DNA of 64,000 bases from Devosia epidermidihirudinis (GCF_000971295.1 NZ_LANJ01000016.1:62001-126000); one strand, 5' to 3'; counted from the first letter of the stretch, positions 43,615 to 52,763 are shown. The notes: generated from the letters alone by a model not told the origin. Translations and numbers: made by a program.

Positions 43615-44561
43615 TCATCGACAAGCGATCCAAACTAGAAGCTGGCCCCAAAAAGGCCCCGCAGGCTCGGTCTTCGCGCGAAAATCGTCCCGATTTGCTG
43701 GAGCGGTTACAGGTCGCATCCGAAACGCTGCACAGCGCCGAACTGGAGGTCGCTCGAACGATTCTCGCCGATCCTGACTGGGTCAGTCGCTCCTCGATCA
43801 AGGCTTTGGCAGCGCGCGCCAGCGTTAGTGAGCCCACCGTGATCCGGCTGGCGCGCAAGCTGGGGTGCACCGGTTACACTGACTTCAAGCTGCAGTTGGC
43901 GGAAGATCTCGTGGTGACGAGGATGTTCCTGTCGCCCGATGCGCTGGTGCATAATTCACAGCCCGCCTCGATCGCCGAGCGCATGTATGAAGCCGCGACG
44001 CGGACCATGACCGAAGCCATGACGATGCTGAACGAAAAGGCTTTCGAGCAATCGGTGAAGCTGTTGTCCAAGGCGCGGCGCATTCAGTGCCTAGGCGTCG
44101 GCGGCAGTTCGGCTATCATGGCGCAGGAAGCGGAAAACCGGCTGTTCCGACTGGGCATTGCGGTGCAATCGAGCGCTGATCCCTACAAGTCGCGCATGAT
44201 CGCGGCCATCATGGCGCCCGAAGATGTCCTGCTGTGTTTCTCGGCGACGGGCAAACCTGTGTCTGTGATCGACAGTGCCGAAATTGCCCGGGCCAATGGC
44301 GTCAAAGTCATCGCCATTGCGCCTGCCAATAGTCCACTGGCGGAAGTGGCTGATGTGAACCTCGCCATTAGCGTTTTCAACGACGAGGTCTATTTCAACC
44401 TGCCCAGCCCGACGCGTTACGCGCAGCTCTATCTGCTCGATTGCCTTGCGGCAGCCGTGGCGGTGGAATTGAGCCCGCATTCGCTGCAGCACCTGAAAAA
44501 CATCCGCCGCACGCTCAGCGGTTTGCATGGCACGATGAAATTCCAGCCAATCGGCGACTAA
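43596..44561 (+). CDS. RpiR-family transcriptional regulator
   Basis: 321 residues from a TTG start at 43596, with AGGCGA seven bases upstream; the exact start is uncertain. The N-terminal helix-turn-helix (SSIKALAARASVSEPTVIRLARKLGCTGYTDFKLQLAEDL) is followed by a SIS sugar-isomerase-like sensor domain with IQCLGVGGSSAIMAQEAENRLF and LLCFSATGKPVSVIDSAEIA. Such regulators bind phosphorylated sugars. Twin TTGCAAAACTAC repeats lie just after the gene, in front of the binding-protein gene, and similar sequences lie before the SDR, so it probably controls both arms. A phosphosugar effector fits the kinase in this cluster. Confidence 0.9.
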   Translation: MRRGVLIIDKRSKLEAGPKKAPQARSSRENRPDLLERLQVASETLHSAELEVARTILADPDWVSRSSIKALAARASVSEPTVIRLARKLGCTGYTDFKLQLAEDLVVTRMFLSPDALVHNSQPASIAERMYEAATRTMTEAMTMLNEKAFEQSVKLLSKARRIQCLGVGGSSAIMAQEAENRLFRLGIAVQSSADPYKSRMIAAIMAPEDVLLCFSATGKPVSVIDSAEIARANGVKVIAIAPANSPLAEVADVNLAISVFNDEVYFNLPSPTRYAQLYLLDCLAAAVAVELSPHSLQHLKNIRRTLSGLHGTMKFQPIGD

Positions 44562-44604
44562 TTGCAAAACTACGCAGCTATATAGAATCGCGTTGCAAAA
44601 CTAC
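44562..44604. promoter_or_regulatory. Twin direct repeats, probable RpiR operator
   Basis: TTGCAAAACTAC occurs at 44562-44573 and again at 44593-44604, exactly 31 bases apart (three helical turns), in the 99-base gap before the binding-protein gene. Confidence 0.7.
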
Positions 44605-44660
44605 AGATGCCTTGCTAGGGTTTCTCCTGCGCCTTGAGGGGTGCGCTTCAGGAGGGATGT

Positions 44661-45956
44661 ATGCAAAAAACTCTACTCGCCCTTGGGCTGGGGACGGCGC
44701 TGAGCGCGCTGTCATTCGGCGCTATGGCTCAGGACGGTGTAAATCTGGTCTATTGGTCGCTGTGGAACGAGCCCGAGCCCGGCGCCAATGTGATGAAGTC
44801 GCTGATCGCTGACTTCGAGGCCGCCCATCCGGGCGTGACCATCACCCCAGTGTGGAACGGGCGCCAGAACCAGACGACAGTGCGAAATGCGCTGGCGGGT
44901 GGCACCCAGATCGACATTATGGATTCCGATATGGACGGGCTCAAGGGTGGCCTGGCGGCCGCCGGGGCGCTGTTGCCATGGGATGCTGAATTGGCAGCGC
45001 CAGCGCCGGGCGGGGAAGCCGGCACTTTTGGCGATCTGTTCTATCCGCACCTGCTGGATATGGCGTCCAATGACGGCACGCTCTACCAGATCCCCTACAT
45101 GCTCTACGCCTACAACATCTTCTACAGCCAGGGTGCGCTGGAAAAGGCTGGCGTCTCGGCGCTGCCCGAAGATTGGGATGGCTTTGTTGCCGCCCTCGAG
45201 CAGGTCAAGGCCAGCGGCCTCAACGGCATTGCGGTGGAAAGCGATATCGCCTTCTACAACATCAAGTGGTTCAACTACCTGATCGAGCGCGTTGCCGGTC
45301 CCGACTTCCTGATGCGCGCCACCGAAGACAAGACCGGCGAAACCTGGCGTGATCCTGCCGTGCTCAAGGCTGTCGAGCTTGAACTCGACCTGTGGGCGCG
45401 CGGGCTGATCCCGGCTGAAAGCCGCGGCTATCAGTGGCCAGCCGGTCAGCAGACCATCGCGTTTGACGAAACTGCAGTCGAGCTGGTTGGCTCGTGGCTG
45501 CCGGTGGAGCTGGCCGACACGGTCGAAGACGACTTCAAGTGGGGCGCGATCCGCTTCCCATCCGTTGAAGGTGGTCTGGGCGATGTGAACCACGTCGAGA
45601 TCAACTCGCACAGCATGGCGATCCTTGCGAGCTCGACGCATGAGGCCGAAGCGCGCGAGTTCATCAAGTTTATCGCCTCGACCCCATCCCAGCAGCGCTA
45701 CGCGACCGACGCCAAGATCGGCGTTGCCAATCGCAATGTCGAATGGGCTCCGGAAGTTGCCGCCGCGCGCAAGTCGCTCGATGAAGCCACGCTGATCCTT
45801 TCGGAAAACCACGGCATCAAAGCCAAGTATCCGGACTATTCGACCAATGTGTACGAGGCCCTGCATAACCAGGTGTTCCTCGGCAGCATCACGCCCGCCG
45901 AGTTCGTCGACCAGATGGTCGCGCGCACCAAGGAATTCTGGGCCAACCGCTCCTGA
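44661..45956 (+). CDS. Sugar ABC transporter substrate-binding protein
   Basis: 431 residues from ATG 44661 with GGAGG upstream. The signal peptide MQKTLLALGLGTALSALSFGAMA-QDG is cleaved after AMA. SBP_bac_1 features: YWSLWNEPEPGANVMKSLIADFEAAHPGV at the mature N-terminus and the mid-protein GQQTIAFDETAVELVGSWLP. Aromatic residues at predicted binding positions fit a carbohydrate ligand. First gene of the importer, behind the twin RpiR-type repeats. The ligand defines what the catabolic genes downstream act on, but cannot be read from the sequence. Confidence 0.92.
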   Translation: MQKTLLALGLGTALSALSFGAMAQDGVNLVYWSLWNEPEPGANVMKSLIADFEAAHPGVTITPVWNGRQNQTTVRNALAGGTQIDIMDSDMDGLKGGLAAAGALLPWDAELAAPAPGGEAGTFGDLFYPHLLDMASNDGTLYQIPYMLYAYNIFYSQGALEKAGVSALPEDWDGFVAALEQVKASGLNGIAVESDIAFYNIKWFNYLIERVAGPDFLMRATEDKTGETWRDPAVLKAVELELDLWARGLIPAESRGYQWPAGQQTIAFDETAVELVGSWLPVELADTVEDDFKWGAIRFPSVEGGLGDVNHVEINSHSMAILASSTHEAEAREFIKFIASTPSQQRYATDAKIGVANRNVEWAPEVAAARKSLDEATLILSENHGIKAKYPDYSTNVYEALHNQVFLGSITPAEFVDQMVARTKEFWANRS

Positions 45957-45961
45957 TCGAT

Positions 45962-45990
45962 TGCAGCGCGGATGCATAGTCTGCGCTGCA
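45962..45990 (+). repeat. Hairpin between binding-protein and permease genes
   Basis: TGCAGCGC (45962-45969) and GCGCTGCA (45983-45990) are perfect arms with an extra G-U pair, starting six bases after the stop. Same position and probable role as the hairpin at 14788-14821. Confidence 0.55.
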
Positions 45991-46018
45991 CCCTCCCTCG
46001 CTTTTCCGGTGGTGTCGC

Positions 46019-46903
46019 GTGATACGCAAGCGGCTGATTGTGCTGTTCCTGGCTCCGGCCAGTCTGATCTATGGCGGGCTGTTTCTGGTTCCGACCCTGT
46101 CGACCTTCTATTTCTCGCTGTTCTCCTGGTCGGGGTTCGGCGAGCAGATGACCTTTATCGGTCTCGATAATTACACGCGCCTGTTCAACGACACCGTGTT
46201 CTGGCTGAGCCTGCGCAATACGCTCGCCATCCTGTTTGTCGGCGGTTTCTTCGTCTTCGGCCTGGCGTTTCTCTATACGGTACTGCTCACCTCGGGCATC
46301 TGGGGCAAGAAGTTCTTCCGGCTGGTGTTCTTCCTGCCCAATGTGGTGTCGGTCGTCGCGCTCGCCGGCATGTGGGCCTATATTTACAATCCCCGCAGCG
46401 GGCTGCTCAACACTACACTCTCGGCGGTCGGGCTGACCGATGTGGCCAAAACGCTGTGGACCTCGCCCGACAATATCTTCTGGGCCATGCTGGCCGCGCT
46501 GGTCTGGGTGTTCACCGGGTTCTTCCTGATCCTGCTGATGGCGGGCGTCGACAAGATACCGACGGACGCCTATGAGGCCGCCGATCTTGAAGGCGCTTCG
46601 CTCTGGCAGAAGTTCTGGTTCATCACCGTGCCCATGCTCTGGGACGTGATGGCGATCTCCTTCGTCATCTGGATGATCAACGCCATCAAGATGTTCGAAT
46701 TCCCCTACGCCTTCGGGTTCTTGCAGGTGCCCCAGCAGCTCTACACGCTCGGCATCTACCTCTACATCATGGGCTTCGGCCAGCGCGACCCGATCTACCA
46801 GCTCGGTTATGCGACCGCCATTGGCGTCGTCATGCTGGTGATCACCTTCGTTCTCATCGTTGTCGTGCGCCGTCTGCTGCGCCGCGAGCAGCTGGAGTTT
46901 TAG
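46019..46903 (+). CDS. Sugar ABC transporter permease (MalF type)
   Basis: 294 residues from a GTG start (MIRKRLIVLFLAPASL). Six membrane helices and an EAA loop near 180-205 (DAYEAADLEGASLWQKFWFITVP). It forms the channel with the permease two bases downstream. Separated from the binding-protein gene by 62 bases that contain a hairpin. Confidence 0.92.
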   Translation: MIRKRLIVLFLAPASLIYGGLFLVPTLSTFYFSLFSWSGFGEQMTFIGLDNYTRLFNDTVFWLSLRNTLAILFVGGFFVFGLAFLYTVLLTSGIWGKKFFRLVFFLPNVVSVVALAGMWAYIYNPRSGLLNTTLSAVGLTDVAKTLWTSPDNIFWAMLAALVWVFTGFFLILLMAGVDKIPTDAYEAADLEGASLWQKFWFITVPMLWDVMAISFVIWMINAIKMFEFPYAFGFLQVPQQLYTLGIYLYIMGFGQRDPIYQLGYATAIGVVMLVITFVLIVVVRRLLRREQLEF

Positions 46904-46905
46904 GC

Positions 46906-47784
46906 ATGAGCGATACCGTTTATCAAAGCCCGCCGCCTGCCCGCCGCATCTCGCGTGTGCCTGGCTGGGTCCGTCGCCTGCCAGCCTATTTCCTGGTCTG
47001 GATGTGGACGGCCTTCACCCTCGCCGCTATCGCCTATGTTCTGTTGAGCGCCGTCAAATCCAAGCGGGAAGTGTTGCGCTCGGGCTGGAACCTGCCGCAG
47101 GAATTCATCTGGTCCAACTTCGCCACCGCCTGGAATGTCGGGCGGCTCGGCGACTATTTCCTCAACTCGGTCATGGTGGTTGGCGGCTCGGTGTTTGCCA
47201 TCCTTCTGGTCTCGACGCCCGCCGCCTATGTGCTGGCGCGCGCCAAGTTCCCCGGCCGCGAAGCGGTGACCAACCTCTTCGTGCTCGGCATGGGCATCCC
47301 CATTCCCATGCTGTTCATCCCCATCTTCGGCATCCTGTCATATTTGCGCATGACCGATAGCCTGACGGGTCTGAGCCTTGTGTTCATCGCCATCTCCATC
47401 CCGGTGACGATCTACCTGCTGACCGGCTTTTTCGCCTCGCTGCCGTCCGAGCTGGAATCGGCTGCGGTGCTAGAAGGCTGCAATGATTTTCAGGTGTTCT
47501 GGCATGTCATGCTGCCCATGGCGATGCCTGGCGTTTTGACCGCGCTGATCCTCAACCTGATCTGGCTGTGGAACGAATATCAGCTCTCTCTGGTGATCCT
47601 GAACAGTCCGGACAATCGAACGCTGCCGCTCGGGCTCTATTCGCTGCAGAACGCCATGCAGTACACAGGTGACTGGCCGGGCATGTTTGCCGGCGTCACC
47701 ATCGTCATCATCCCCACCATAATCGCCTACGCGCTCCTCTCCGAAAAGATGATCGCCGGCATGACCATGGGCGCCGTCAAATGA
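46906..47784 (+). CDS. Sugar ABC transporter permease (MalG type)
   Basis: 292 residues, six helices. The EAA loop reads ELESAAVLEGCNDFQVFWHVMLP (about 183-205). Its Arg-rich N-terminus (PARRISRVPGWVRRLP) is cytoplasmic. It starts two bases after the partner permease and its stop overlaps the ATPase start as ATGA, so the importer genes are translated as a unit. Confidence 0.93.
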   Translation: MSDTVYQSPPPARRISRVPGWVRRLPAYFLVWMWTAFTLAAIAYVLLSAVKSKREVLRSGWNLPQEFIWSNFATAWNVGRLGDYFLNSVMVVGGSVFAILLVSTPAAYVLARAKFPGREAVTNLFVLGMGIPIPMLFIPIFGILSYLRMTDSLTGLSLVFIAISIPVTIYLLTGFFASLPSELESAAVLEGCNDFQVFWHVMLPMAMPGVLTALILNLIWLWNEYQLSLVILNSPDNRTLPLGLYSLQNAMQYTGDWPGMFAGVTIVIIPTIIAYALLSEKMIAGMTMGAVK

Positions 47785-48887
47785 GCCAATCAATCCCCGC
47801 CTTCGAGGCGCGCGGTGTCAGCAAGTCCTATGCGCAAACCGCCGTTCTCAAATCCATCGACCTGACCATCGAGCGCGGCGAATTCGTCGTGCTGCTGGGG
47901 CCATCGGGTTGCGGCAAGTCCACGCTGATGCGCTGCATTGCCGGGCTCGACGATATCGGTGGCGGCTCCTTCAAAATCGAAGGGCAGGACGTGACCAACG
48001 CGGCGCCCGCCGCGCGCGACGTAGCCATGGTGTTCCAGTCCTACGCGCTGTTTCCCCATATGAACGTGGCGGACAATATCGGCTTTGGCATGCGCATCGC
48101 GCGCCGCCCCAAGGCAGAGATTGCCGAGCGCGTTTTGGCCGCCGCCAAAATCCTCAAGATCGAGCATCTGCTCAATCGCAAGCCCAAGGCCCTGTCGGGC
48201 GGCCAGCGCCAGCGCGTTGCCATTGGCCGCGCCATTGTGCGCAACCCCAAGATCTTCCTGTTCGACGAGCCGCTGTCCAATCTCGATGCGGCATTGCGCA
48301 GCGAGACGCGGGTTGAGATCACAAGGCTGCACCGCCGCATCGGTAATACCATGATCTATGTGACCCATGATCAGGTGGAGGCCATGACCATGGCCGACCG
48401 GATCGTGGTGATGCGCGCAGGGGTGATCGAGCAGGTCGGCGCGCCGCTCGAACTCTACAACAATCCGCGCAACCTGTTCGTCGCGACCTTCCTTGGTCAG
48501 CCGCCGACCAATATCGTTTCGGCCAGTGTCGAGCAGTCGAGCAGCGACGCGCTGGTGCTGCGCGTCGGCAATGCCGGTCGTCTGACTCTGCCCTCGATCA
48601 ATGGCGCGCTCAAGGCTGGCGAAGTTATCCGCATCGGCATTCGGCCCGAAAGTTTCTCCATCGGTTCGGGCGCCGGCATCGTGCCGGTGACGGTCGATCT
48701 GGTCGAACAGCTGGGCAATGAAACCCAGATCTACTGCCGCCTCGACGATGGCCAGTCGCTCACCCTCAATATTGCTGGGCAGATCAATCCGCCCGTGGGG
48801 TCCTCGCTCGATCTCCAGATCGCTCCCGAGCAGATCATGGTGTTCGGCGCCGACGACCAAAATCTGCGCTACAGCGCCAAACAGTAA
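47781..48887 (+). CDS. Sugar ABC transporter ATPase (MalK/UgpC type)
   Basis: 368 residues. Walker A GPSGCGKST, Q-loop VFQSYALFPHM, signature LSGGQRQR, Walker B IFLFDEP, switch VTHDQ, and a C-terminal MOI-like regulatory domain (from about 245). It completes a four-component importer and is followed after 11 bases by the catabolic genes. Confidence 0.94.
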   Translation: MSQSIPAFEARGVSKSYAQTAVLKSIDLTIERGEFVVLLGPSGCGKSTLMRCIAGLDDIGGGSFKIEGQDVTNAAPAARDVAMVFQSYALFPHMNVADNIGFGMRIARRPKAEIAERVLAAAKILKIEHLLNRKPKALSGGQRQRVAIGRAIVRNPKIFLFDEPLSNLDAALRSETRVEITRLHRRIGNTMIYVTHDQVEAMTMADRIVVMRAGVIEQVGAPLELYNNPRNLFVATFLGQPPTNIVSASVEQSSSDALVLRVGNAGRLTLPSINGALKAGEVIRIGIRPESFSIGSGAGIVPVTVDLVEQLGNETQIYCRLDDGQSLTLNIAGQINPPVGSSLDLQIAPEQIMVFGADDQNLRYSAKQ

Positions 48888-48898
48888 GGAACAGTCCC

Positions 48899-49747
48899 AT
48901 GAAGCTTTTGCGATACGGCGCGCCGGGCAAGGAACTGCCAGGACTGCTCGATGCTGAGGGGCGCTTGCGCAGCCTGTCCGGACAGATCGCCGATGTGATC
49001 GGCGCCACCATCACCCCCGATGAGATTGCCCGGCTGAGTGCCATCGATCCCAAGACCCTGCCGCTGGTGGAGGATGAGCCGCGGCTTGGCCCCTGCGTCG
49101 GAGAAGTGGGAAAGTTCATCTGTATCGGGCTCAACTATGCCGATCACGCCGCCGAAGCAGGCATGCCCATTCCGCCCGAGCCGATCATTTTCAACAAATG
49201 GACCTCGGCCATTGTCGGACCCAATGATGACGTGCTGATCCCGCGCGGCTCGAGCAAGACCGATTGGGAAGTCGAACTCGGCATCGTCATCGGTACGGCC
49301 GGCAGCTATATCGACGAGGCCGATGCGCTGGACCACGTCGCTGGCTATTGCGTCATCAATGATGTCTCCGAACGCGACTATCAGCTCAACCGTGGCGGCT
49401 CCTGGGACAAGGGCAAGGGTTGCGATACCTTTGGCCCGCTCGGCCCGTGGCTGGTGACGGCAGACGAAGTGCCGGACCCACAAAACCTGCGCCTTTGGCT
49501 CGAAGTGGACGGCAAGACCATGCAGGACGGCTCGACCGCCACCATGATCTTCAGCGTCGCCCACATTGTCTCCTATCTCAGCCAGTTCATGAGCTTGCAG
49601 CCCGGCGACGTGATCGCCACCGGCACCCCGCCCGGCGTTGGTATGGGTCAAAAGCCGGCCCCGATTTTCCTCAAGGGCGGCGAGGTCATTCGCCTTGGTA
49701 TCGACGGGCTGGGCGAGCAGCGTCAGCGCGTGTTGCGCCATGACTGA
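48899..49747 (+). CDS. Fumarylacetoacetate hydrolase family protein
   Basis: 282 residues. Metal ligands E124 and E126 (DWEVELGIVIG) and D155 (VINDVSERD), substrate loop NKWTSAIVGPND, and GDVIATGTPPGVGMG near the C-terminus. Close in plan to 2,4-diketo-3-deoxy-L-fuconate hydrolase and ureidoglycolate-lyase-like members, which cleave a C-C bond of 2,4-diketo acids or act on related acids. With two SDRs and an MR/MLE protein nearby, a hydrolytic last step giving pyruvate plus a hydroxy acid is a reasonable inference. It overlaps the kinase start by eight bases. Confidence 0.92.
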   Translation: MKLLRYGAPGKELPGLLDAEGRLRSLSGQIADVIGATITPDEIARLSAIDPKTLPLVEDEPRLGPCVGEVGKFICIGLNYADHAAEAGMPIPPEPIIFNKWTSAIVGPNDDVLIPRGSSKTDWEVELGIVIGTAGSYIDEADALDHVAGYCVINDVSERDYQLNRGGSWDKGKGCDTFGPLGPWLVTADEVPDPQNLRLWLEVDGKTMQDGSTATMIFSVAHIVSYLSQFMSLQPGDVIATGTPPGVGMGQKPAPIFLKGGEVIRLGIDGLGEQRQRVLRHD

Positions 49748-50729
49748 CACTGTCGTCGACGCACTGGTGCAGATGGGCCTCGTGGGTGAGGGAGAGAGCA
49801 TCAGCCTCTCCCCGCTGACCGGCGGGGTCTCCTCGGACATCATGCTGGCCGAAGTCGGCGACCGCCACTTTTGCGTCAAGCGCGCGCTGCCCCAGCTCAA
49901 GGTGGCGGCGCAATGGCTAGCCCCGGTGGAGCGCAATGCGGTCGAAGCGGCCTATCTGCGGATTGTCGCGGGTTGGTTGCCGGGGCTGGTGCCCGAGATC
50001 TTGGGTGAGGACCGCGCGGCGGGCCTGTTCACCATGGCCTATCTGCCTGAAGAGACCCATCCGGTGTGGAAGCGCCAGCTGCTCGACGGCAAGGTCGATG
50101 TGGCGTTCGCCGCGTCGGTCGGCACGGCACTGGGGCGCATCCATAAGCGCTCGGCGGCCGATCCCGACGTGCCCGCGCAGTTCGACAACATGAACCTCTT
50201 CGAAGCGCTCCGTCTCGATCCCTATCTCCGCGCCACCGGCCGCGCGCATCCCGATCTTGCGGCAACGCTCGAAGCGTTGGCCGACAAGGTGGCTGGCACG
50301 CGCAAGGCGCTGATGCATGGCGATGTCAGCCCCAAAAACATGTTGGTGGGGCCGAGCGGTCCGGTGCTGCTCGACGCTGAATGCGGCTGCTTTGGCGATC
50401 CGGCGTTTGATCTGGCGTTCCTGCTCAATCATCTGCTGCTCAAGGCCACGCTGTTCCACACTCAGCCCGCGCCCTATCTCGCCGCCCATTCCGCCATCGC
50501 CGAGGCTTATCTCGCCGAAGTGGATTGGGAGGATCGCGACGATCTTGCCCGGCGTTGCGCGGACCTTTTGCCGGGTCTGTTACTAGCCCGTGTCGATGGC
50601 AAATCGCCTGTCGAATACCTCGATGAACCCGCCCGCGACTGGCTTCGCCAATTGGCGCGACAATTGCTGGTCACGCCGGGGACGTCGCTTTCTCAACTTC
50701 CTGATTTCTGGAGCCTGCGCCATGCCTGA
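49740..50729 (+). CDS. APH-like small-molecule kinase
   Basis: 329 residues from MTDTVVDALV, overlapping the FAH-family gene by eight bases. Aminoglycoside phosphotransferase/choline kinase fold: nucleotide Lys in FCVKRALP, the Brenner motif HGDVSPKNM (H193, D195, N200) as catalytic loop, and metal-binding LLDAECGCFGDPAFDLA. Closest in plan to methylthioribose-kinase-like enzymes rather than antibiotic-resistance enzymes. Sandwiched between an FAH hydrolase and a divergent enolase, it probably phosphorylates a sugar or sugar-acid intermediate, which would then be the enolase homologue's substrate. Confidence 0.85.
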   Translation: MTDTVVDALVQMGLVGEGESISLSPLTGGVSSDIMLAEVGDRHFCVKRALPQLKVAAQWLAPVERNAVEAAYLRIVAGWLPGLVPEILGEDRAAGLFTMAYLPEETHPVWKRQLLDGKVDVAFAASVGTALGRIHKRSAADPDVPAQFDNMNLFEALRLDPYLRATGRAHPDLAATLEALADKVAGTRKALMHGDVSPKNMLVGPSGPVLLDAECGCFGDPAFDLAFLLNHLLLKATLFHTQPAPYLAAHSAIAEAYLAEVDWEDRDDLARRCADLLPGLLLARVDGKSPVEYLDEPARDWLRQLARQLLVTPGTSLSQLPDFWSLRHA

Positions 50730-52017
50730 TACCGCAATCACTCAGATTAGGGCTCGCCGCATCTGGGATTCTCGCGGCCGCCCGACGGTCGAAGTCGACG
50801 TGACGCTGGCCGATGGCAGCACCGGTCGCGGCGTTGCCCCAGCCGGTGCCTCGCGTGGGTCGCGTGAAGCGCTCGACTTGCGCGATGGCGGCGAGCGCCT
50901 TGGTGGCTTTGGCGTCGTCAAGGCCCTGCGCGCCATCGAAACCGAAATTGCTCCTGTGCTCATCGGACGCGATGGCACCGATCAGGCCGGGATCGATGCC
51001 GCGATGATCGCGCTCGATGGCACGACGCTCAAATCCCGCCTTGGCGGCAATGCGCTGGTGGCGGTGTCACTGGCCGTGCTGCATGCAGCGGCGGCCAGCG
51101 CGGGCAAGCCGCTGTGGCAATATCTGGCTGGTGACGGTCCGGTCAGCCTGCCCATGCCCGAAATCCAGATCTTTGGCGGTGGCGCCCATGCCGGTCGGCG
51201 CATCGATATTCAGGACCTGATGGTCATGCCCATCGGCGCTAAAAGCGTTGCAGAGGCGCTTGAGATGACCGCCGAGATTTATCTCTCTGCCGGTCGCATC
51301 ATGCAGTCGCGCGGGCTGATTGCCGGCGTGGCGGATGAGGGTGGCTATTGGCCCGCCTTCTCCACTAATGAAGAGGCGCTCGATACGCTGGTGGCGGCCA
51401 TTGAAGGCGCCGGATTTGATCCGGCGACCGAGGCCGCGATCTCGCTCGATATCGCGGCATCCGAATTTGGCTCGAACGGCCACTATCGTCTCGGGCTGGA
51501 AAAGCGCGAGCTTGATAGCGACGCTATGTGCGACCTGTTGCTCGACTGGTGCGCGCGCTACCCGATTGCCTCGATCGAAGACCCGCTGGCCGAAGACGAC
51601 CGCGCGGGCCTGATCCGCTTTACCGCTGCGGCGGGCGGCAAGGTGCAGGTGATCGGCGACGACTATCTCGTCACCAGCGCCGAAAAGGTCGAGCGGGCCG
51701 CCGCCGACAATGCGGTCAATGCCGTCTTGCTCAAGGTCAATCAGGCGGGGACCATCACCGAGACCCGCGCGGCGCTGCAAGCAGCGCAGCGCCATGGTTT
51801 TGGTACCGTCGTTTCGGCGCGCTCGGGGGAAACCGAGGATGTGGCCATCGCCCACCTCGCAGTCGGCTGGAATGCGCAGCAATTCAAGGTTGGTTCGTTT
51901 GCGCGCTCTGAGCGCACCGCCAAGTGGAATGAACTGCTGCGGATCGAAGAGGCACTCGGAGCCAATGCGCATTTTGCCGGTACGGCCGGCATTCGGGGAA
52001 TAGGGAAAGCATCATGA
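50722..52017 (+). CDS. Divergent enolase homologue, probable phospho-sugar-acid lyase
   Basis: 431 residues, full enolase length, from MPDTAITQIR, overlapping the kinase by eight bases. Catalytic machinery is kept: E206 and K338 (acid/base pair), metals D243, E286, D313, Q164, R367, S368 and K389. The substrate-facing residues differ: the mobile loop AGASTG reads AGASRG (R45), the NGGxHADN loop reads GGGAHAGRR, and the His before the R-S-G-E motif is Ala (A366, SARSGETED). Normal enolases are strict here, so it is not the housekeeping enzyme. Likely acts on a larger phosphorylated acid. Confidence 0.88.
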   Translation: MPDTAITQIRARRIWDSRGRPTVEVDVTLADGSTGRGVAPAGASRGSREALDLRDGGERLGGFGVVKALRAIETEIAPVLIGRDGTDQAGIDAAMIALDGTTLKSRLGGNALVAVSLAVLHAAAASAGKPLWQYLAGDGPVSLPMPEIQIFGGGAHAGRRIDIQDLMVMPIGAKSVAEALEMTAEIYLSAGRIMQSRGLIAGVADEGGYWPAFSTNEEALDTLVAAIEGAGFDPATEAAISLDIAASEFGSNGHYRLGLEKRELDSDAMCDLLLDWCARYPIASIEDPLAEDDRAGLIRFTAAAGGKVQVIGDDYLVTSAEKVERAAADNAVNAVLLKVNQAGTITETRAALQAAQRHGFGTVVSARSGETEDVAIAHLAVGWNAQQFKVGSFARSERTAKWNELLRIEEALGANAHFAGTAGIRGIGKAS

Positions 52018-52763
52018 CGTCTCGTCTGGACAATCGGTCCGCCATCATCACCGGTGGCGCCCAGGGCCTTGGCTTTGCCATCGCCCAGCGCCTGCTCGCC
52101 GAGGGCGCCAGCGTGACGCTGTGGGATGTGAATGCCCAAGTGCTGGCTGAAGCACGGCAGCAATTGGCGGGTCTGGGCAAGGTCGCGGTCTTTGCCGTCG
52201 ATATCACCGACGAGGCCTCGGTTGATGCGGCCGCCGCAGCGGCCGATGCAGCGGGCAGTGGCTTTGACATTCTTGTCCATAGCGCCGGGATATCTGGTCC
52301 GACCATGCCGACGGCCGACTATCCGCGCGAGGAATGGCGGCGCGTGCTCGACATCAATCTCTATGGCGCGTTTCTGGTCAATCAGGTCGTGGTGCGCCGC
52401 ATGATCGCCAACAACTATGGCCGGATCGTCAACATCGCCTCCATCGCGGGCAAGGAAGGCAACCCCAATGCCTCGGCCTATTCGGCAGCCAAGGCGGGCC
52501 TGATCGGACTGACCAAAAGTCTCGGCAAGGAAACTGCCGCGCTCGACATTTCGGTCAATGTCATCACCCCAGCTGCTGCCAAGACGCGCATCCTTGAGCA
52601 GGTGAGCCAGCAGCATATCGACTATATGCTGTCCAAGATTCCGCGTGGTCGGTTCCTGCTGGTCGAGGAAGTCGCCTCTATGGTCTCCTGGCTGGTGTCG
52701 GCGGAAAACTCCTTCACCACTGGTGCAGTGTTCGACCTCTCCGGCGGCCGCGCCACTTATTGA
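52014..52763 (+). CDS. Short-chain dehydrogenase/reductase
   Basis: 249 residues; the start overlaps the enolase-like stop by four bases (ATGA). Cofactor loop TGGAQGLGFAI, acidic residue after strand two (LWDVN, Asp 38; NAD preference likely), catalytic S143, Y156 and K160 (YSAAKAG), and C-terminal DLSGGRATY. Close in style to 2-keto-3-deoxy-L-fuconate and related sugar-acid dehydrogenases. Last gene of the plus-strand operon, followed by a gene-free stretch with the integrase remnant. Confidence 0.92.
   Translation: MTSRLDNRSAIITGGAQGLGFAIAQRLLAEGASVTLWDVNAQVLAEARQQLAGLGKVAVFAVDITDEASVDAAAAAADAAGSGFDILVHSAGISGPTMPTADYPREEWRRVLDINLYGAFLVNQVVVRRMIANNYGRIVNIASIAGKEGNPNASAYSAAKAGLIGLTKSLGKETAALDISVNVITPAAAKTRILEQVSQQHIDYMLSKIPRGRFLLVEEVASMVSWLVSAENSFTTGAVFDLSGGRATY

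Noticed and set aside
49740..50729. Aminoglycoside resistance gene
   Set aside because: The fold is shared, but the gene overlaps sugar-catabolic genes on both sides, so a metabolic kinase is far more likely.
50722..52017. Housekeeping enolase (eno)
   Set aside because: Key substrate-contact residues differ (R45, GRR loop, A366), and the gene sits in a transporter operon.
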